Source: Rhynchosporium graminicola (taxonomy: Eukaryota > Ascomycota > Leotiomycetes > Helotiales > Ploettnerulaceae). From it: a stretch of DNA of 64,000 nucleotides. Below, piece by piece: positions 43,587 through 56,104 of this stretch; positions within the stretch are counted from its first letter, which is position 1; every line of letters begins with the position of its first letter. Made by a program: the position numbers and the translations under genes. Location of the stretch: the NCBI GenBank assembly GCA_900074885.1, contig FJUW01000005.1:92242-156241 (forward strand), in the 5' to 3' direction. The notes below the pieces were generated by a model. It did no database searches and was not told the origin of the DNA. It worked only from the letters and a program-made list of their open reading frames with translations.

Positions 43587-45080
43587 GGTAAGGTAGGTAA
43601 AGTACTCAGTCACAACTCGCAGCTACCAACCAACCTACCTACCTATTTGGGGCGTACCATATCATATCATGTCATCTCATCCATCTCATCTCATCTCCCG
43701 TCCCGTCCCGTCCCGTCGTAGCGCCTTGCTCTTGCCCCTCCCCTCCCCTCCCGCGCGGCGCCTGTTGTTTGACTCGTCTTGCCCCGTTTATGTTTATGGC
43801 GTAGTGCCAAGCACAGCCCCCGTCCCGTCAGCCGCCCACTCCACTCCACTCCGCTCCTCTCTACTCCACTCCACTCCGCTCCTTTCTCCTCCACTCTCCT
43901 CCACTCTCCTCTCCCCCACTCACTCATCCACCCTATCCAATGAAAGCGCGGGTTTGATGGAGATTGGTGCGCGTGTGTGTCTGGAGATTCCGGTTCCTGC
44001 ATCATCCTCCCTAGCCGGGAAAAGTCCGAATGAGGCAGGCGCCTTTAAACACACACACATACATGATCGGATCTTCTGCTGCTCTACGCACTATCCATCC
44101 TACTTGATATTTCCATGACCTGCTTGCTGTATGAAGAAGACACAGGAAAAATAATACCCAACTAAGATAAGATATACCTACCTACCTTGGTGAATCAATT
44201 CAACTTCATCACACGAGTACAGGTAGATAGATCTTAGTATTCATTGGTCGTCACGTCATATAATATGGAGAGTGTATGCTCCCTCCTTACCTAATCCGGC
44301 TTGGTACAGCTCCTCTCCTGTCCGGTCGATCTCGTGTTTTATCAAATTATTCCGTATGATGTGATGTGATGTGATGTGATGAGATGTGATATAATCAAGC
44401 ACTCCTCCCTCCACGTGGAGTGGAGTGGCGGCGAGAAAAGCTCGAATACGAGGCCCATGCTCCTGCTGACTTGTAAATAATACTAAATAATGGATCTACT
44501 GGTAGGTACTAGGTGGTGATTAATCTTTTACTTGGTAGACTTTTCTTTTACTGTAAATAAACACTTGAAAGACTTACTCCGGCACTAGGCGGCTCCCTTC
44601 CCGTTGGCTTCGGGACTCCCGAACTTTTTGGAGGTGGATCGGCTAGGATGAAGTATAATTTCTTCTTCTATTGTGCATTCTACAAGTAGAAGTAGATCAT
44701 GATTGTCCGTCCTGGCCTGTCATCGACGATAACCCTTCCGGACGACAGGTAATGCTCTGCACAGACATCTTTGAGATCAGAGCGTTCGTTATTTTGTGTT
44801 ATTTATGCCTTAGGTATGGCGGTAGATAACGAGTGGGTGTCTCATCTGAGATTTTAGCGTTTTTTCACGGGAAAAACCCAGGAACACCAGAATATTCAAT
44901 TATCAATAACTACTAATACAAATAACTATAGTTTTTAGATATATACCTTATAGATATCCTAGATAATAGATATTAATATTTTAGAAAGATATAAAAGGTT
45001 AAAGTAATAGTCGAAGACGAGTTTATAACGTTCCTAGTTCTGACTAGTACGCGGTATACAGGCTCGTCGGTTAGTATTAG
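43587..45080. other. Gene-free low-complexity region between DNA transposon and Gypsy block
   Basis: Contains TCTCA/CCCGT pentamer runs (43672-43715), CTCCACTCCA runs (43840-43920), (GATGT)n at 44358-44390 and several TACC tetramers. The open frame at 43669-44118 is composed of these repeats. From about 44880 the composition turns AT-rich. No gene recognised. Confidence 0.6.
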
Positions 45081-46354
45081 TATGATGACAGCTCACCTGA
45101 AGGTCATATGAGAAGAAGGATAGATACTAGGGCCCAAGTTCATAAGTATCCCGGCAGAACTAGTATCCGACTTAGTATAGTATCGGACTAGTACCGGTAT
45201 ATATATATAAGGTACCTTATACTCTATCTCTTTTCTTCTTCTTTCCTTATCTTTTTATTTCCTTCGTAGTAAACTATATAAGATCGCTCTTAGCCTCTCT
45301 ACTTATTTATCTTTACTTATATACCGCTTTAAGTCTTATATTATTATATTAAATAAAAAGATTAAGATAGCCGGAAATAGCTTACTATAATATCTTACTA
45401 CTAAGTTAATTATTCGATAACTACTTATATATAGCTGAAATACTAGAGATCTCTCGGATAGCTATAAATTAGGGTTTAATTTAGCTTATTATAAATAATA
45501 TAATAGAGGAGGTCTTCGCTAACGCTCCTTTAATAACTCCCTTAGTATAAAGGAATTATAGATAGACTTTAAAGAAGATATAATAAATACCCCGGAACTT
45601 CAACTTCTACGTATTACCGCCGAAATAGCCCTAATATATCCCTTTTTAAGCTACTATAATAGCTCTTAACTAATAAATTAGAGACCTCTCCGGTTCTAGG
45701 GGGACTTAACGCGACCCCTCTCGCTCTACCTCTAAACTTAATCTATTATACTCTTCCTTACTCTAAATATCTCTTATACTAGAGAATATTAATATCTTAT
45801 TAAGGAAGTACTAACTAAGAGAGAAAGGAAAATAAAAGCGAAATTCCCTAGAAGTATAATCGCTAAGTACTCCTACTACTATAGGTAACTCGAACCTGAT
45901 CTATTCTCTCTTATAATAATTAGTAAACTAGAAAGAAAAGAATAACTCTCTAGAAGATACTATAGATAAACTAATCGCTATATAAGATAAGTTCCTTTTA
46001 GGGGTCCCTCGCTTATCTTTAACTCTTCTACTAGAACTAATACTATAATCTCTATATATTCTAGAGTTTAATAAGCTAATAAACTCTATTCTAGTATATA
46101 GTACTAAGAAAGAGGATACTATTCCTAATAAACTATCTCTCTCTCCTAGCGCTAAATCAGTAGAGTTACGCCCTAGGAAGTCTTATCTTACTAAGAAGAT
46201 CCTGCCCCTAGATAATAGATCAGACTTTACCTTCCTCTAATAGAGAGTATCGATACGAGACTAGCTAACTATAAACGCTGATTACTACCCTACGGACTTC
46301 TCTTAGCGCGTTCTCGTATAGGGATTAGTTACTAGATTAGCTAAGGAGTATCTT
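45081..46354 (+). mobile_element. Gypsy family F copy F1: 5' LTR, leader and gag start
   Basis: The 268-bp LTR (45081-45348, TATGATGACAGCTCACC to ATTATTATA) is followed by the leader TTAAATAAAAAGATTAAG. Gag sequence matches, inverted, the right ends of F2 and F3 (about 54.7-55.65 kb). The copy stops at the LTR of F3. Confidence 0.85.
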
Positions 46355-46622
46355 TATAACGACACAAGACTTAAGGCGGTATATAAGTAAGAATAAACGA
46401 GTAGGAAGGCTAAGAGCGATCTTATATAGTCTACTACGAAGGAAATAAAAAGATAAGGAAGGAAGAAGAAGAGAGATAGAGTATAAAGTATCTTATATAT
46501 ATACGCCGGTACTAGTCCGATACTATACCGGGTCAGATACTAGTTCTACCGGGATACCTATAAACTTAGGCCCTATTATCTATCCTTCTTCTTATATGAT
46601 ATTCAGGTGAGCTATTATTATA

Positions 46623-47952
46623 TTACCCCCCCCCCTAAGAAGAGCTTAACCCTAAGCTCGGAAGGTTATAGTTTATACTAGAATTAGTCTTTATTATAAC
46701 TGTTTTCGTCGATATTCGCGTAATAAGCACTAGCCGCTTTTTAGTAATAGTAAATTTTTTATTAGGTTCTGACTAGTTACATCGTTATAATAGTACTATA
46801 TTAGTTATAGCTTCTAAATCGGGCGGTAAGCGGTATTTACTTTATCTGTTTATAGTAGGAGTCGAGTTTAAGTAGAGCGTAGGGTATATAAAGGAAGGGT
46901 TTTATTAATATTAGAGCCTTTCCTTTTTAACTATAATAACTACTTTAACTTATAAGTTTACTCTCCTTAGACTACGATATAGCACCTAGAGTAGGTATTA
47001 TTACTAACTATTATAGTAGTCTACTATAATCTTATATATTAATCGACCTAATCGACTCTTCTCTTAATATAAGTAAGTTTCCTATCTTAGTTTTAGAGAT
47101 AGTCCTTAAGTATAGTACAGGAGTTTCACAGATTTATAATACTAACTCCTATAGTACCTTTACTAGTTCCTGCTAGTACTCTTTCAGCGGCATATTATAT
47201 ATATTACCTGCGATATATTCGCGCTTTCCTTAAGATAAAGTATAATAATACTCCTATTTTAGAACTCTTATACTTGTTTAATAAGCCTAACTCTAAGCTT
47301 TATAAGTATTATTCGGCGTTAAAGAGTATTTATAAGTATATAAGTTACTTAAACCTAAACGTAATTATATATACTAACGTATTATAGTTACCTAATTATA
47401 TTAATACAGAGTATACTATTCTATCCGGTTTATTTCTTAGTAGCGAAGCTAAGGATATAAAGCTAAATCGGGATAGTATTATAGCTACTTATAAAGCTAT
47501 TAATCAGATCTATTATCTCGCGAAATCTACTACTCCTATTACTACGTTAGAGATTACTATTATATAATTAGTAAAGACTTAAGCTTTAAGGCGTTCTATA
47601 GAGAAAGTATTTAAGGAGTTAGAGTTTATTAAGGTAATAAGTTACGATCTTAAACCCTTAGATACTAGTATAATACTAATACGATATAGGATTTAGATCT
47701 TCTAATAGTCGATTCGGCGAAATCTAAGTTAATAGTATAAACGATATTAAAGTAGATAAAAGAGTTAAATAGTATTATATAGGAATTTATAAAGAAAGCT
47801 ATATTTAAAGCTATAATATCTAATACTAGGGGAAAGAGGAATCTGCCTTCTAGTTTAGAGATAGTATCAGATCTGGATACTCCCGGACCCTCTCTAAAGA
47901 AGAAAGCTTATAAGATTAGCTATTATACTTAGTCTACTACTAGAGCTATATT
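46623..47952 (+). pseudogene. Antisense frame of Gypsy F3, first part
   Basis: Homologous without indels to 48221-49550 in F2 over most of its length. A TATA-like box GGGTATATAAAGGAAGG at 46860-46890 is at the same place as in F2. The plus-strand frame reads NTPILELLYLFNK near 47250, LYKYYSALKS near 47300 and KVFKELEFIKVISYDLKPLD near 47610-47665, and further down a KKKAYKISYYT-like segment. The C-terminus is on the other side of F2, at 55978-56104, ending LGEKASKIEVVKEVEF. Confidence 0.55.
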
Positions 47953-48220
47953 TGTATCGATATAAGACTCAAGGCGGTATATAAGTAAGAATAAACGAGT
48001 AGGAAGGCTAAGAGCGATCTTATATAGTCTACTACAAAGGAAATAAAAAGATAAGGAAGGAAGAAGAAGAGAGATAGAGTATAAGGCACCTTATATATAT
48101 GTGCCGGTACTAGCCCGATACTATACCGAGTCGGATACTAGTTCTGCCGAGATACCTATGAACTTAGGCCCTAGTATCTATCCTTCTTCTTATATAATAT
48201 TCAGGTAAGCTGTCGTTATA
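47953..48220 (-). repeat. 3' LTR of Gypsy F2
   Basis: 268 bp; plus-strand view TGTATCGATATAAGACTC to GCTGTCGTTATA. Confidence 0.92.
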
Positions 48221-48479
48221 TTACCCCCCCCCTAAGAAGAGCTTAACCCTAAGCTCGGAAGGTTATAGTTTATACTGGAATTAGTCTTTATTATAACTAT
48301 TTTCGTTGATATTCGCGTAATAGGCGCTAGCCGCTCTTTAGTAGTAATAAATTCTTTATTAGGTTCTGACTAGTTATATCGCTATAATAGTACTATATTA
48401 GTCGTAGCTTCTAAATCGGGCAGTAAGTAGTATTTGCTTTATCTATTTATAGTAAGAGTCGAGTTTAAGTAGAGCGTAG

Positions 48480-48495
48480 GGTATATAAAGGAAGG
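48480..48495 (+). promoter_or_regulatory. TATA-like box on the antisense strand of Gypsy F2
   Basis: GGTATATAAAGGAAGG lies about 260 bp inside the element from the 3' LTR, upstream of the antisense frame, and is repeated in F3 (near 46870). Position and strand fit a separate promoter; this is inference. Confidence 0.4.
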
Positions 48496-48544
48496 GGTTT
48501 ATTAATATTAGAGCCTTTCCTTTTCAACTGCGATAACTACTTTA

Positions 48545-49676
48545 ACTTATAAGTTTACTCTCCCTAGACTACGATATAGCTCCTATAGTAGGTATTATTA
48601 CTAACTACTATAGTAGTCTGCTATAATCTTATATATTAATCGACCTAATTAACTCTTCTCTTAATATAAGTAAGTTTCCTATCTTAGTTTTAGGGGTAGT
48701 CCTTAAGTGCAGTATAGGGGTTTCACGGATCTATAACACTGACTCCTATAGTGCTTTTACTAGTTCCTGCCGATACTCTTTCAGCGGCGTATCGTATATA
48801 TTACTTATAATATATTCGCGCTTTCCTTAAGATAAAGTATAATAATACTCCTATTTTAGAACTCTTATACTTGTTTAATAAGCTTAACTCTAAGCTTTAT
48901 AAGTATTATTCGGCGTTAAAGAGTAGTTATAAGTATATAAGTTACTTAAATATGAACGTAGTTATATATGCTAACGCGTTATAGTTACTTAACTATATTA
49001 ATACGAAGTATATTATTTTATCCGGTTTACTTTCTAGCGGCGAAGCTAAGAACGCGGAGCTAAATCGGGGTAGTATCGTAGCTACTTATAAGGCTATTAA
49101 TCAGATCTATTATCTCGCGAAATCTACTACTCTTACTACTACGTTAGAGATTACTACTATATAATTAGTAGAGACTTAAGCTTTAAAGCGTTCTATAGAG
49201 AAAGTATTTAAGGAGTTAGAGTTTATTAAAGTAATAAGTTACGATCTTAAACCCTTAGATACTAGTATAATACTAACGCGATATAGGATTTAGATCTTCT
49301 AATAGTTAATTCAGCGAAGTCTAAGTTAATAGCTAAAATAGTATTAAAGTAGATAAAGGAATTAAATAATATTATACGGGAATTTATAAAGAAAGCTATA
49401 TTTAAAGCTACGATATCTAATGCTAAGGGAAAGAGGAATTTACCTTCTAGTTCAGAGATAGCGTTAGATCTAGATACTTCCGGACTCTCTCTAAAGAAGA
49501 AAGCCCGTAGGATTAGCTATTATATTTAGTCTACTACTAAAGCTATATTAGCAGATTCAGGTAAGGAGTTAGATATAATAGTTCTAGTTCTAAATATTCT
49601 AGATTTACTAGAAGCTCTAGAGGACTTAGGGGAGAAAGCTAGTAAAGTAGAGGTAATTAAAGAAGTAGAGTTTTAG
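48545..49676 (+). pseudogene. Antisense reading frame of Gypsy F2
   Basis: Lies on the strand opposite to gag-pol, between the pol stop and the 3' LTR. The upstream segment (about 48840-49285) reads TPILELLYLFNKLNSKLYKY, YKAINQIYYLAKSTT and KVFKELEFIKVISYDLKPLD. After a change of frame near 49262 (frameshift or intron) the C-terminal segment (about 49290-49676) reads AKSKLIAKIVLK, IKELNNIIREFIKKAIFKA, GKRNLPSSSEIALDLDTSG, LSLKKKARRISYYI and ends LEDLGEKASKVEVIKEVEF with TAG at 49674-49676. The same ending is found in F3 (56104) and F4 (22500), with substitutions that mostly preserve hydrophobic/charged pattern and an in-frame indel in F4. I recognise no family. TAG replaces Trp/Gln at several places. 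Confidence 0.6.
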
Positions 49677-50323
49677 ATATAGCGTTATTATAGAGTATAA
49701 TCGGGGGATTATTCCTAGTAATAAATTCTAATACTAATAACTATAATAGCTTATTATCCTCTAAGTAACTATAGTTATCTATTCTATCTTCCTAGGCCTT
49801 AATCTACTAATTTAGTTTACGCGGAGGTCTAGGTTTACTTAGGTTAGTAATATAGAAGTCTCTAAGCTTATATAGAGTATCTATTAGGTCGGAAGCGTTA
49901 TACTAAGTTAGATCCGGGTTATAGCCTAGCTAACTAACCTAATACTTCAGATTACCTCTTAGGAGCTATATAGCAAGTATATCTTATAACTCCTACTCTT
50001 CTTAAGTAGCGATAACCTCCGGGGGTGAGTTTAGTAACTCCTAGCCTAGTAATAGGTCGTCCGGGTCCTTAAAGAGCAATTCGGGGGCGAATATATTATA
50101 TATAGAAGATCCCGGGGGTAAATCTAGCTTATAGGAGTATCTAATCTTAGCTAGGACTTAGTATAGTCCTACCTAGAGACCAGATAGCTTCTTACTTAGC
50201 TAGTAATTCTTAAGGTTCCTTATAGAGAGAAATACCTTATCTCTAACTTCCTAGTCGATACCGCGCTATTTCGGGTCAGTTATAGCGCTTATCTTATACT
50301 AAGTAGCTAATATATTAGCTTTT

Positions 50324-50806
50324 ATAACCTTAATAGCGGATTTAGTATATTTAGCTAGGGATTTAGTATTAGTATAATTAAGCTTCTCTTATAGTATCGA
50401 TCCGGTAGGTTACTTCTAGTCCTAGCTATTCCGTAGTAGTATACTATATTTAAGGGTATATAGCGCTATACCGATAGAGTCGTAAGGTAAGGTTACTTAG
50501 GCGCGGTCTATTATTAGTAGTAGTTCGCCCTAGTTACTCTAGTAGTAATTAACGAAAAGTCTAANATAACCTTAATAGCGGATTTAGTATATTTAGCTAG
50601 GGATTTAGTATTAGTATAATTAAGCTTCTCTTATAGTATCGATCCGGTAGGTTACTTCTAGTCCTAGCTATTCCGTAGTAATATACTATATTTAAGAGTA
50701 TATAACGCTATACTAATAGAATCGTAAGGCAGGGTTACTTAGGCGCGGTCTATTATTAGTAGTAGTTCGCCCTAGTTACTCTAGTAGTAATTAATAAAAG
50801 GTCTAA
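50324..50806. repeat. 241-bp direct duplication around a single N (50565)
   Basis: 50324-50564 and 50566-50806 align along their length with a few transitions (e.g. GGTAAGGTTACTT against GGCAGGGTTACTT). The sister copy F3 has this integrase segment once (about 56747-56990). This is an assembly join of two overlapping contigs rather than a real tandem repeat. Confidence 0.8.
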
Positions 50807-53800
50807 AGCGTTAGTTAATATACTGATTTATAATCTCCGTTTATCTGTCGGTTTACTAGTAGAAAGAGGTAGAGAGCTTAACCTTAACTCTAATTATATA
50901 GTAAAACTCTTACTAGAAGGATAAGACTAACTGAGCTCCTTAGTCAGATATAATTAACTTAGAGGTATATCCGAAATAATATATCTATTAAATAAATAAT
51001 ATTACTATCCCGCGGGTATTAATATTATAATAGTATAGTATCGATACAGAGTCCTTCCTTAGGCAGTCAATAAATACTAATATCTTATTAAATCCTTAGT
51101 TATCAGGTAAGAAGTCCTTAAAATCTATAGCTAAGTACTATATAAGGTAGCTAAGCACTAGTAATAAGTATAGGAATCCTTACTATTTCGTTTACTTCGG
51201 ATAAGAGTACTAATAGGGGCGGTAATTACGAGTATACTATTTTATATCCGATATAAGTCCTTTCTAGTAGTAACAGGTGGAAATTATTTCGGCGGTCTTA
51301 TAAGTATTTAGATAAGTAGAGGAAACTTAATCGTAGATTTCGCTGATTAAACAGGTATATAGCAGGGTATAGCGTTATACGTATAGATAACTATTATAAA
51401 GTAATAAACTATTATTAATAGTATAGCTATCTCTTAATATATTCTATTTATTAGAGAATAATTCTCAGTTAAATTAGTATAGTTTCTCGATTAAATTAAA
51501 GGAGTTACGTGCGGGTTCTAGTAGCGTATTAGTCCCTAGCGATATAGGGTATATATAACTAATTTAATCGATATAATACTTAGCTAGTTCCGCGTTAATC
51601 CTAAGGTCTAAGCAGTCTAGAGGTAATAAAACCCGAGATCTATTATCCTATTTCTATTATTCTTATATCTTTAGATCTTATTCCCTATAGCTAAGGATAT
51701 TAGCTTTAGTATTATCTTTATTAAGCGTATATATAATTTAAAAGTTGAATTCGAAAAGGAATTCTATCTATCTAGCTTACTTACTAGTTAGGACCTTAGT
51801 AGTTATAAAGTATTCTAAGGATCGATAGTCCGTATATACGCTAGTATAGTATCGTAGAGATATAAGTTCCGGTCTCTATTTCCGGAAAGACTTAATAATA
51901 GCATATAGCTCCTTATTATAGATCTCTTAGTTTAGTTTATATCTATTAAGAATATAAGAGTAGAATCTAATTAGATACTACTAGTTATCTTTATATAATT
52001 AGGAGATAACTCTAGCTATTATATTATCAGAAGTATTAGTTTCTAGTTTAGTTTATAATTCAGGGTCGAAATAGTATAGTTTCTGTACTAATAGTAGCAA
52101 TTAATATAAATCGTTAAAGGACTTCTTATAATTATTAGTGAAATTCTATAGTACTATAGGCTGAGTAAGTACTAAGAGAGGTTTAGCGATAAGGCCGAAA
52201 TTCCGAATAAATTAATAGTAGAACCTATAGAATCCTAAGAAGGATTTTATAGCTATTACTATTTCGGGGTACTTTTAATCTATTAATAATATTACTTTCT
52301 CGGGATCTAGCTCGATTCCGTTAGTAGTAATGATATATCTAAGGTATTTAGTCCGAGTAATATGGAATTCGTTTTTCTTAATATCTACCTGAAGTCTAGT
52401 ATCTATTAAGCGTTATAGTACTAATTTGATATATTCCTTATATTCTTAGAGCGTTTCTGAGTATATAAGGATATTATCTAAGTAAGCTATATAGAAATTA
52501 TCTAAGTAGTCTAGTAGTATATTATTTATATATCGCTAGTATATACTAGGTCTATTATAAAGCCTAAAAAGTAGTACTTTATATTTATAAGATCTGAAGC
52601 GGGTTCGGAAAGTAATATACTCCTCTGATTCGGAGTCTATACGGATACGGTTAAGTACTACCCGGATATCTAGTTTAGTAAAGATTACTACTTTAGATAT
52701 ATAAGTTAAAAGCTTATCGATCCTAAGTATTAGGTATAAATCCTTTCGAGTAATCGTATTAAGCTTATGATAATTAATATAGAAGCGTAACCCTCTATCG
52801 GCCTTTTTAACGAATAGTATAAGTAATATAAAGGGACTTTAGCTAGATTCGATAAATCCCTTATCTAAGTTCTTTATAAGATACTTCTTAGTTACTTATA
52901 ATTCGTCTATAGATTACTAATATAAGGGCGAATATACGTTAGGTAATAGTTCTTCTAGAATAATTTTATAATTATATAAGCGATATAGCAGAAGAATATT
53001 AGAATCCCGCTTAGAAAAGGCTTCCTTAAGAGTATAGTACTATTCCGGTAGCTTTTTAGCTACGAGTCGTTTAGTATTAGGATCCTCAGGAGAGTCGCTA
53101 TTTAGATAGTCTTATAAGAGGCGGTTTATCTTATAGATACTAGTAAAGAATAATTTATAACTTTTATATTTTATATTAAAGTAAAAAGCTATAGTACTAA
53201 TTTAGTAAATCGGATCTAGTTTCTAGATCCTCGGAGGTTAAGAGGAGTACTTATAGTAAGGTTTCGGCGCAAGTACCTTTCTCGATGAATTCGGAGCGGA
53301 AAAGGGTTCGGATTCCTTAGCGATAAGCGGAAATAGATTAAAAGGTAAGGATAATACGTTAATATACTATATCGCTACTATTTAGTATAATCGGTATTAG
53401 TCTAGCTAGTTTATAGCTAAGTCCTGCGCGTTAGTATCGATTTAGTAAGATCGATTAATATTAGGTTTACGAGGCAGTAGAGTTATAATTATCTCCTTAT
53501 TATATCAGAGGGTAGCTAGATAGCGTTCCGACTATAGTAGCTTATAGTAGAGCGTATCTAGCTTAACTTGAAATCGTTATATCTATTTGATACTAATAAT
53601 CATATCTTACTATCCTAAATCGAGAAGAATAAAAGAGCAGTTGTAAATACGCCTGCTATTAATAGAAAAGTATAAACGTATAAAATAAGTAATATAAGTT
53701 CTAATAGACTATTAGAAACTATATATTAGAATAGAATAAAGTAGTAGCTCGATTTTGATACTAAGGGCCCCTAATAGTTATCCGGTAAGAGTGCGATTAA

Positions 53801-55704
53801 TAAATAGATAACCGTTCGCTCTAGTATCGATTAGGCTATTTATAGAGACTCTTAGCTTATTTATACTAACTATAGTTAGGTATATGAATTACTTATCTCT
53901 TATTAGGGAGTTAAGATCTAGATTAGAGAGATTATACTTATATAGACTTAAGAAGGAGTTTTTACCTAGGCCTTATCGTTTCCCTCTAGTATTAGTCCAG
54001 ATTCGGAGGGTATATCTTCTACTGCTTCCTTAGTTACTTAATCCTCTTCCGGAAATTCGTCGATCAATTGAACCTTAAGCGAGTTAGAGTAGTCTAGCTT
54101 AATATAACTGAGCTATCTATAACTATAATACCTAGGGGGTTCTCCGGTCGAGGTAGCAGGGCGTTTTAGCGCGAAAGGAGTACTAGACTATACCGGAGTA
54201 AAGGTATATATATATAATACGAGAGTAGTTTATTAAGGAGCTAAGCTTAAGGACCAGTAAGAGGTAGAACTAGTAGTAGTCGTAGTAGTAATAGTAAGCT
54301 TATAGTGCTATACCTGGGCAGTAGCTTTCTCGGGATAGGTACGTTCTAAGTTATAGTAATACTTAGTATTAAAAGAAAGTAAGGATCTAACTATAGAAGC
54401 GTAGTCCTTATTCCATATTAGTTTAATAATAAGAGTTAAAGCGCGTAAGGATAGTATAATCTTATCTTATATATAGAAGAACTACTCCTTCTTTTTAACT
54501 TTACTTTAGATAGTAGCGCTTTAAAATCGACTACGAAACTTAGCGAAAGTCTCGCGTATATAGCCGAGTTATTATATTTCTAGGCGGTAGAAAGCGTTAT
54601 AGTAGTTATCTTCCTCTAAACTAGTAAGAAAGTTCTCCTCTAATAAGGAGATTATTTTATCGCTAGTTTTAAACTCGTTAGCGAGATACTAAGGCGTAAG
54701 ATACTCCTTAGCTAATTTAGTAACTAGCTCCTATACGAGAACGCGCTAGGAGAAGTCCGTAAGGTAATAATCGGTATTTATAGCTAGCCGGTCTCGTATC
54801 GATACTCTCTATTAGAGGAAGGTAAGGTCTGATCTATTATCTAGGAGCAGGATCTTCTTAGTAAGATAAGACTTCCTAGGGCGTGACTCTACTGATTCAG
54901 CGCCGGGAGAGGGAGATAGTTTATTAGGAATAGTATCCTCTCTCTTAGTACTACGTATTAGAATAGAGTTTATTAAGTTATTAAACTCTACTATACGCGG
55001 AGATTATAATATTAGTTCTAGTAGAAGAGTCGAAGATAAGCGAGAGACCCCTATAAGGAACTTATCTTATACGGAGATTAGTCTATCTATAGTATCTTTT
55101 AGAGAGTTATTCTTTTCCTCTTAGTCTACTAATCGTTATAAGAGGAAACGGATCAGGTTCGAGTTACTTATAGTAGTAAGAGTACTTAGCGATTATACTC
55201 CTAGTGAATTTCGCTTTTGTTTTCCTTTCCCTCTCGGTTAGTACTTCCTTAATAAGGTATTAACGTTTTCTAGAGTAAGAGACGTTTAGAGTAAGAAAGG
55301 GTATAATAGATTAGGTTCAGAGGTAAAGCGGGGAGGATCGCGTTAGGTTCCCTTAGAACTAGAGAGGTCTCTAGTTTATTAGTTAAGAGCTATAATAATA
55401 GCTTAAAAAAGGGGTATATTAGGGCTATTTCGGCGGCGATACGTAGAAGTTAAAGTTCCGGGGTATTTATTATACTTTCTTTAAAATCTGTTTATAATTC
55501 CTTTATAATAAGGGGGTTATTAAAGGAGCGTTAGCGAAGACCTTCTCTATTATACTATTTATAATAAGCTAAATTAAACCCTGATTTATAGTTATCCGAG
55601 AGATCTCTAGTATCTCGGCTATAGGCGAGTAGTTATCGAATAACTAACTTAGTAGTAAGATATTATAGTAAGCTATCTCCGGCTATCTTAATCTTTTTAT
55701 TTAA

Positions 55705-55972
55705 TATATCGATATAAGACTTAAGGCGGTATATAAGTAAGAATAAATAAGTAGGGAGGCTAAGAGCGATCTTATATAGTCTACTACGAAGGAAATAAAA
55801 AGATAAGGAAAGAAGAAGAAGAGAGATAGAGTATAAGGCACCTTATATATATATACCGGTATTAGCCCGATACTATACTAAGTCGGATACTAGTTCTGCC
55901 GGGATACCTATGAACTTAGGCCCTGGTATCTATCCTTCTTCTCATGTGATATTCAGGTGAGCTGTCGTCATA
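55705..55972 (-). repeat. 5' LTR of Gypsy F2
   Basis: 268 bp; plus-strand view TATATCGATATAAGACTT to GCTGTCGTCATA. Same length as the 3' LTR. Confidence 0.92.
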
Positions 55973-55977
55973 ATATT

Positions 55978-56104
55978 AATAGATTTAAGTAAGGAGTTAG
56001 ACATAGTAGTTCCGGTTCTAGATATTCTAGATTTACTAAAAGCTCCGGAGAACTTAGGAGAGAAAGCTAGTAAAATAGAAGTAGTTAAAGAAGTAGAGTT
56101 TTAG
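55978..56104 (+). pseudogene. Antisense frame of Gypsy F3, C-terminal end
   Basis: The continuation of 46623-47952 beyond the F2 insertion: LSKELDIVVPVLDILDLL, then APENLGEKASKIEVVKEVEF and TAG at 56102-56104, tail-to-tail with the minus-strand pol end. Confidence 0.6.

Larger units (their letters stand above)
47953..55972 (-). mobile_element. Full-length Gypsy family F element F2
   Basis: Bounded by 268-bp LTRs (47953-48220 and 55705-55972) and by an exact ATATT duplication (47948-47952 and 55973-55977). On the minus strand a polypurine tract (TTAGGGGGGGGTAA, complement of 48221-48234) precedes the 3' LTR, and the 5' LTR is followed by TTAAATAAAAAGATTAAG. From right to left: gag (about 55.6-53.9 kb), RT with RYINN...AYLDNILIYSETL (about 52.53-52.45 kb), GIELDPEKVILLID and SFLGFYRFY (about 52.3-52.2 kb), RNase H, integrase with YLAIDFKDFLPDNQGFNKIL (about 51.15-51.07 kb), and the pol end IILYN.AISKTLL at about 49.7 kb. 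About 1.4 kb then remains before the 3' LTR, holding the antisense frame. An N at 50565 with a 241-bp duplication inflates its length. Confidence 0.93.

Noticed and set aside
43669..44118. 149-codon plus-strand frame rich in Ser/Pro/Leu
   Set aside because: Composed of CCCGT, CTCCACTCCA and TCTCA repeats; the opposite strand is equally open, as expected from low complexity.
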